From positions 85,170 to 146,393 of the forward strand of contig JAAHGL010000001.1 of NCBI GenBank assembly GCA_010692635.1: 61,224 bases of DNA, given 5' to 3'. Below, one piece after another: positions 57,895 through 61,224 of this stretch. The stretch comes from Symploca sp. SIO2C1. GTDB lineage: Bacteria > Cyanobacteriota > Cyanobacteriia > Cyanobacteriales > Coleofasciculaceae. How positions within the stretch are numbered: the stretch's first letter is position 1; every line of letters begins with the position of its first letter. A program made the position numbers and the translations under genes. A model generated the notes under the pieces. The model made no database searches and had not been told where the DNA came from. It saw nothing but the letters and a program-made list of their open reading frames with translations.

Positions 57895-60018
57895 ATGGTG
57901 GAATTTTTTGGTGGAGACTATAGGAACGACTCTGAGGCGTTGGCAATAATCTTCGCAGCTCTGGCGAATAATATGACTGGGGTAGGGACGGCGCGGGATA
58001 AGTCCCAATATGCCCAGATTAATACAGATGTTAGGGAGCTGAATTACCAGGAACTTCAGAGTTTACCAAGAAAATCTCGCCTCATACGACGTGTCATTGA
58101 GCTTTTCCCAAATGATGCCATCAAAGCTTGGTATAAGCTCAAATTTGGTGAGGATGTGGGGGTAGACCCGCAGGACGTTCAACAATACCTCAGAGAAGTC
58201 AAAGGGAACTATCGCCAGTGCTTCAGGAGAGCAGCTTCTTTAGGGAGGCAATATGGTGATGCATTTATTTTGTTAGCGATCGCAGATGGGAGAGCGCCGG
58301 ATGAACCAGTGGATGAAGGAAGAATTGAATCAATCCGCTGGGTGAAAGTAGTGAGGCGCAATCAACTGTATCCCGATTATTATGGGCGCTGGCGTGGAAA
58401 TGCTACCGACCCAGAACATTATCGCCTCAATACTATTAAAAATGAGGTTAGTGAAGATGAAAATGGAGGCTCAACTTGGGGAAGTAAATGGCATCGCGAT
58501 CGCGTCCTTCGTTTCAGTGGCGACCGTCTCTTAGATGATGATGTTATCACACAAAACGGTGGTTACAACGATTCAATCATTCAAGCGATGTTCAGCGCCT
58601 GGGCATCATGGGAACAGGGATTAGCCGCCAGTTCAGCAATGCTGCAAGACTATGACCAGTTTACCTTGGGCATCAAAGGAATGAGTGAAATGCTTAAGGG
58701 GAATATTAGCTCTAAGGAACTGAAGGCACTGGGTCTGGATGATGATGCTGATGAGTTAACCAAACAACGGGTAGTAATGGAGCGTATGTACCGACGTGCT
58801 TTAATGCTAGACCGTGGACGCTCCGTGGTCAGGGGAATGATGTATGACATGGAGGATGAACTGCCCGGAAGCATCCAGCGTCGCTATCAGGGGGCTGATA
58901 AGATTATGGATCGGCTGGAGGATGCGTGGGCTGCATCTACTGGTATTCCCAAGTTTAAACTCTACAACCAGATTGGTTCAACTGGTATCTCTACGGGTGT
59001 TCAAGCTGCGACAATCTTGAAGTTCGAGTGGGCATCGCAAGTTAATGATTGGGCTGATGAAAATATCAGGGAGCCACTGGAGCGACTCTGTAAGTACGCG
59101 ATGCTGGCAAAAGACTCCCCAACTGGTGGTCATCTCCCCTCAAGCTGGGAAGTTGAGCTGCCTTTAGCGGTGAATCTCTCACCACTTGAACAGGTTGAGT
59201 TACAAAAGATGGTGGCTGAGCGCGACAGCAAAAATATCTCACTGGGTATTTACAGCGCAGAAGAAGCTCGTCGCCAGTACGAGAAAGCTGAATTTGACCA
59301 CAATCTGGTTCTCGAACCTAGAGATACTCGTGATACAAAAGCGCCAGCATCTGACGAAGATTCAGATGAAGAAGTTGATATCACTCATAATGGGAAGGGA
59401 CAGCGGCGCAGTGATGAAATGCGACTTGATGACGCCACGACCATACAGCGCATCATAGACTGGCAGGGATTTAAGGTTGGACTTCAGTATCTACCTTTCC
59501 AATACAGACATGGCAAGCTTCTAACAGCAGCATACGGTCACTTTCAGAAAACCAAGGGTGCTGATGGGATGGCTCTGGATGTGTATGTGGGAACCAAACT
59601 CGACTCACCCAAGGTTTATGCGATCGCACAACAGATTAATGGTGAATTCGATGAAGAGAAGATGGTGATTGGGGTGGACTCACAGGATGAAGCTATCCAG
59701 ATTTTCATCAAGGCTATGCCACCGGAGTTTTTTGGAGGTATTCGTGAGATGAGTTTGGATGAGTTGAGAGGTTATCGCATCGATGCTGCTGATGGCATAC
59801 TGAGTGATAATGAATGGGAGGAACTCAGTCAAATTTCTGCTGCCGATTTCGTGAGTGTGGCAGAAGGGATTCTGGATGTTGAGACTCGCGAAGATTTGCA
59901 AAGTAAGACGCTGGTGGAATTGAAGGCGATCGCAGCTGAACGGGGACTAGGGGAACCATCCCGATATCGCAATCGCAAGGCAGCGTGGATAGAACTAATT
60001 CAAAGAAGTAATAAGTAA
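57895..60018 (+). CDS. Portal protein (DUF1073 type) fused to pyrophosphatase-like and SAP-like domains
   Basis: 707 residues. Residues 1-440 are a DUF1073-type portal (SRLIRRVIELFPNDAIKAWY near 60; TGIPKFKLYNQIGSTG near 370). After an acidic linker, residues of about 520-626 resemble the phage InPase (pyrophosphatase-like) domain (KTKGADGMALDVYVG; GEFDEEKMVIGVDSQDEA). The end (KTLVELKAIAAERGLGEPSRYRNRKAAWIELI) is a SAP/Rho-N-like DNA-binding motif. In the pyrophosphatase part, an acidic/histidine position usual before LDV is replaced (GMALDV), so activity is doubtful. It starts two bases after the preceding gene. Confidence 0.75.
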   Translation: MVEFFGGDYRNDSEALAIIFAALANNMTGVGTARDKSQYAQINTDVRELNYQELQSLPRKSRLIRRVIELFPNDAIKAWYKLKFGEDVGVDPQDVQQYLREVKGNYRQCFRRAASLGRQYGDAFILLAIADGRAPDEPVDEGRIESIRWVKVVRRNQLYPDYYGRWRGNATDPEHYRLNTIKNEVSEDENGGSTWGSKWHRDRVLRFSGDRLLDDDVITQNGGYNDSIIQAMFSAWASWEQGLAASSAMLQDYDQFTLGIKGMSEMLKGNISSKELKALGLDDDADELTKQRVVMERMYRRALMLDRGRSVVRGMMYDMEDELPGSIQRRYQGADKIMDRLEDAWAASTGIPKFKLYNQIGSTGISTGVQAATILKFEWASQVNDWADENIREPLERLCKYAMLAKDSPTGGHLPSSWEVELPLAVNLSPLEQVELQKMVAERDSKNISLGIYSAEEARRQYEKAEFDHNLVLEPRDTRDTKAPASDEDSDEEVDITHNGKGQRRSDEMRLDDATTIQRIIDWQGFKVGLQYLPFQYRHGKLLTAAYGHFQKTKGADGMALDVYVGTKLDSPKVYAIAQQINGEFDEEKMVIGVDSQDEAIQIFIKAMPPEFFGGIREMSLDELRGYRIDAADGILSDNEWEELSQISAADFVSVAEGILDVETREDLQSKTLVELKAIAAERGLGEPSRYRNRKAAWIELIQRSNK

Positions 60019-60106
60019 TAAGTTTATTCTGATTCATCACTTCTTAATTGTCACACTTAAAATCTTAATTATTTATTATTAAATAATACATTAATACTCT
60101 CACCTT

Positions 60107-60135
60107 AACTCATTACTTATTACTTATTACTTACT
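60107..60135. repeat. TTACTTA tandem repeats
   Basis: Four 7-base units in the gap between portal and tnpB, same family as at 9970-10006 and 14747-14776. The portal gene's end (AGTAATAAGTAATAAG, near 60007) is the inverse orientation, so short inverted arrays bracket this junction. Confidence 0.8.
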
Positions 60136-60165
60136 ACTAGCTGAATTAAAATCTAACGGACAGTA

Positions 60166-61224
60166 ATGTTACTAGCAGAAAGGCACGTTATCAAGAAAGG
60201 ACATCGATTTTGGACGGTGATAGATAATTTATCTTGGCAGTCAAAAAATCTTTACAATTGTGCTAATTATATAATCCGTCAAAACTTTATTTATGGTCAT
60301 GGCTATTTGACTTATAATCAGATGGCTTCACTGATGAAAACAACCGAGCAATATCAAGCATTACCCGCTAAAGTGTCACAGCAAATATTAAGAGGATTAG
60401 ACCGTAACTGGAAATCTTTTTTTCAAGCTTCATCAGAATTTAAGACTAATCAAGAGAAGTTTCTGGGCAAACCGAAAATCCCCGGTTATAAAGATAAAAA
60501 AAAGGGGAGAAATCTTTTAGTTTATACGATTCAAGCTCTTAGTAAAGTAGCCCTAAAACAAGGTTTGGTCAAACTATCGGGTACTTCAATCGAGTTACCT
60601 ACCAAAGTAGCTTCCTTGATAGCTGAAGTCAGAATTGTTCCCAAATGTGATTGTTATGTAATCGAGGTTATTTATGATAAAAATGAACAGTTCTTAGTCC
60701 CTAATGACAAGATAGCGGCTATAGATTTGGGGGTAGATAATTTGATGGCTGTAACTTCAAATCAACCGGACTTCACTCCTTTGTTGATTAATGGCAGACC
60801 GTTAAAAAGCCTGAACCAATTTTATAACCAACGTCGTGCTTTCTTACAATCTAGATTACAAGGTAATCGTCAAAGTTCTCAAAGAATTAGCCGTCTAACT
60901 CGCTGTCGAAATCAGAAAGTAGATGATTATCTTCACAAGGCTAGTCGTTATTTAGTTAACCTCTTGACCCAGGAAGAAATTACGACTTTAGTCATTGGTA
61001 ATAACCTCAGTTGGAAACAAGAGGTAAACTTAGGGAAAGTTAATAACCAAAACTTTGTGACTATTCCCCATGCTAGATTAATTGACATGATTACTTACAA
61101 ATGTAAATTAGTAGGAATACATGTGATTCTTCAAGAAGAATCCTATACTTCAGCTTCTAACTTTTTCAATAATGATCCTCTCCCAGTTTATGGACAGATA
61201 ACTGAAAACACTGGTTTTTCAGTA
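60166..61224 (+). CDS. tnpB: TnpB (IS200/IS605 family), N-terminal part, runs off the end
   Basis: From the ATG at 60166 the frame stays open to the end of the window. Visible are an N-terminal RNA-binding domain (QSKNLYNCANYIIRQNF; GKPKIPGYKDKKKGRN), the first RuvC aspartate in AAIDLGVDNLMAV near 187, and LVIGNNLSWKQEVNLG near 275. In the latter the usual glutamate is absent. The frame continues at base 2 in the same phase to give about 407 residues. The last 16 bases differ from the left copy and change the protein after ITEN, which I regard as an end artefact or a small inversion. Confidence 0.85.
   Translation, partial: MLLAERHVIKKGHRFWTVIDNLSWQSKNLYNCANYIIRQNFIYGHGYLTYNQMASLMKTTEQYQALPAKVSQQILRGLDRNWKSFFQASSEFKTNQEKFLGKPKIPGYKDKKKGRNLLVYTIQALSKVALKQGLVKLSGTSIELPTKVASLIAEVRIVPKCDCYVIEVIYDKNEQFLVPNDKIAAIDLGVDNLMAVTSNQPDFTPLLINGRPLKSLNQFYNQRRAFLQSRLQGNRQSSQRISRLTRCRNQKVDDYLHKASRYLVNLLTQEEITTLVIGNNLSWKQEVNLGKVNNQNFVTIPHARLIDMITYKCKLVGIHVILQEESYTSASNFFNNDPLPVYGQITENTGFSV
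61083..61224. repeat. Terminal direct repeat, right copy, plus 16 divergent bases
   Basis: 61083-61208 equals 1-126. The last 16 bases do not follow the left copy; instead, bases 61202-61223 are the reverse complement of the hairpin at 120-141. The change starts at the loop of that hairpin. Confidence 0.9.

Noticed and set aside
57895-60018. Portal as an anti-CBASS Acb1 protein
   Set aside because: DUF1073 portals can be labelled that way, but the two HxT phosphoesterase motifs of Acb1 are not seen.

Overview
The window looks like a nearly complete, probably circular, phage-derived replicon of a cyanobacterium, most likely a filamentous one. Cyanobacterial hallmarks are the many HIP1-type octamers (GCGATCGC), the short heptanucleotide repeats in gene junctions (TTAGGTA, TTACTTA, TTCTAAA types), and cyanobacterium-typical families such as COP23-domain proteins, an SLH-porin, AAA_35/WD40 proteins and an FHA-ABC transporter. 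Bases 1-126 recur exactly at 61083-61208. A single TnpB gene runs off the right end and continues in frame at the left end (about 407 codons). The simplest reading is a circle of about 61,082 bp opened inside tnpB.

Layout. (1) 55.3-60.0 kb and 2.5-15.6 kb, continuous across the joint apart from tnpB and a small regulatory patch: DNA packaging, head and contractile-tail genes in P2-like order (terminase small and large subunits, portal, DUF2213 protease/scaffold, decoration protein, DUF2184 capsid, neck genes, tail completion, terminator, sheath, tube, frameshifted tail chaperone, tape measure, U, D, gp25/W, tail fibre). I found no baseplate J/I, spike or lysis gene. (2) 16.0-31.5 kb: a block of host-like genes. 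It holds an FHA-ABC exporter, a secreted protein, a porin, four secreted COP23/trypsin-like proteins, a membrane Ser/Thr kinase, and two AAA_35 STAND-like ATPases, one with WD40 repeats. Both edges look like breakpoints: the first gene starts with a fragment of a tail-fibre gene and the last one reads into the 3' end of a phage gene. (3) 31.5-40.1 kb, minus strand: a DNA-modification and replication operon with a DpdA-like transglycosylase, a C5-MTase/ParB/N6A-MTase triple fusion, a Toprim/VirE primase-helicase carrying an internal cluster of GGTGGATCGG repeats, small coupled genes and an XRE repressor. (4) 40.1-52.8 kb, plus strand: a divergent promoter with repeated operators, then a long run of mostly unknown small genes, including a membrane coiled-coil protein, a membrane-anchored PD-(D/E)XK nuclease, a radical-SAM protein and a tyrosine recombinase. 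(5) 52.8-54.4 kb, minus strand: a nuclease-like gene and a ParA/ribbon-helix-helix partition pair with a candidate centromere.

Taken together, the element packages DNA as a contractile-tailed phage, replicates with its own primase-helicase, partitions like a low-copy plasmid and controls itself with an XRE switch: a phage-plasmid architecture. It carries an unusual DNA-modification pair and a 15 kb cargo of envelope, sensing and ATPase genes. Functions come from recognised sequence motifs only; no database search was run.
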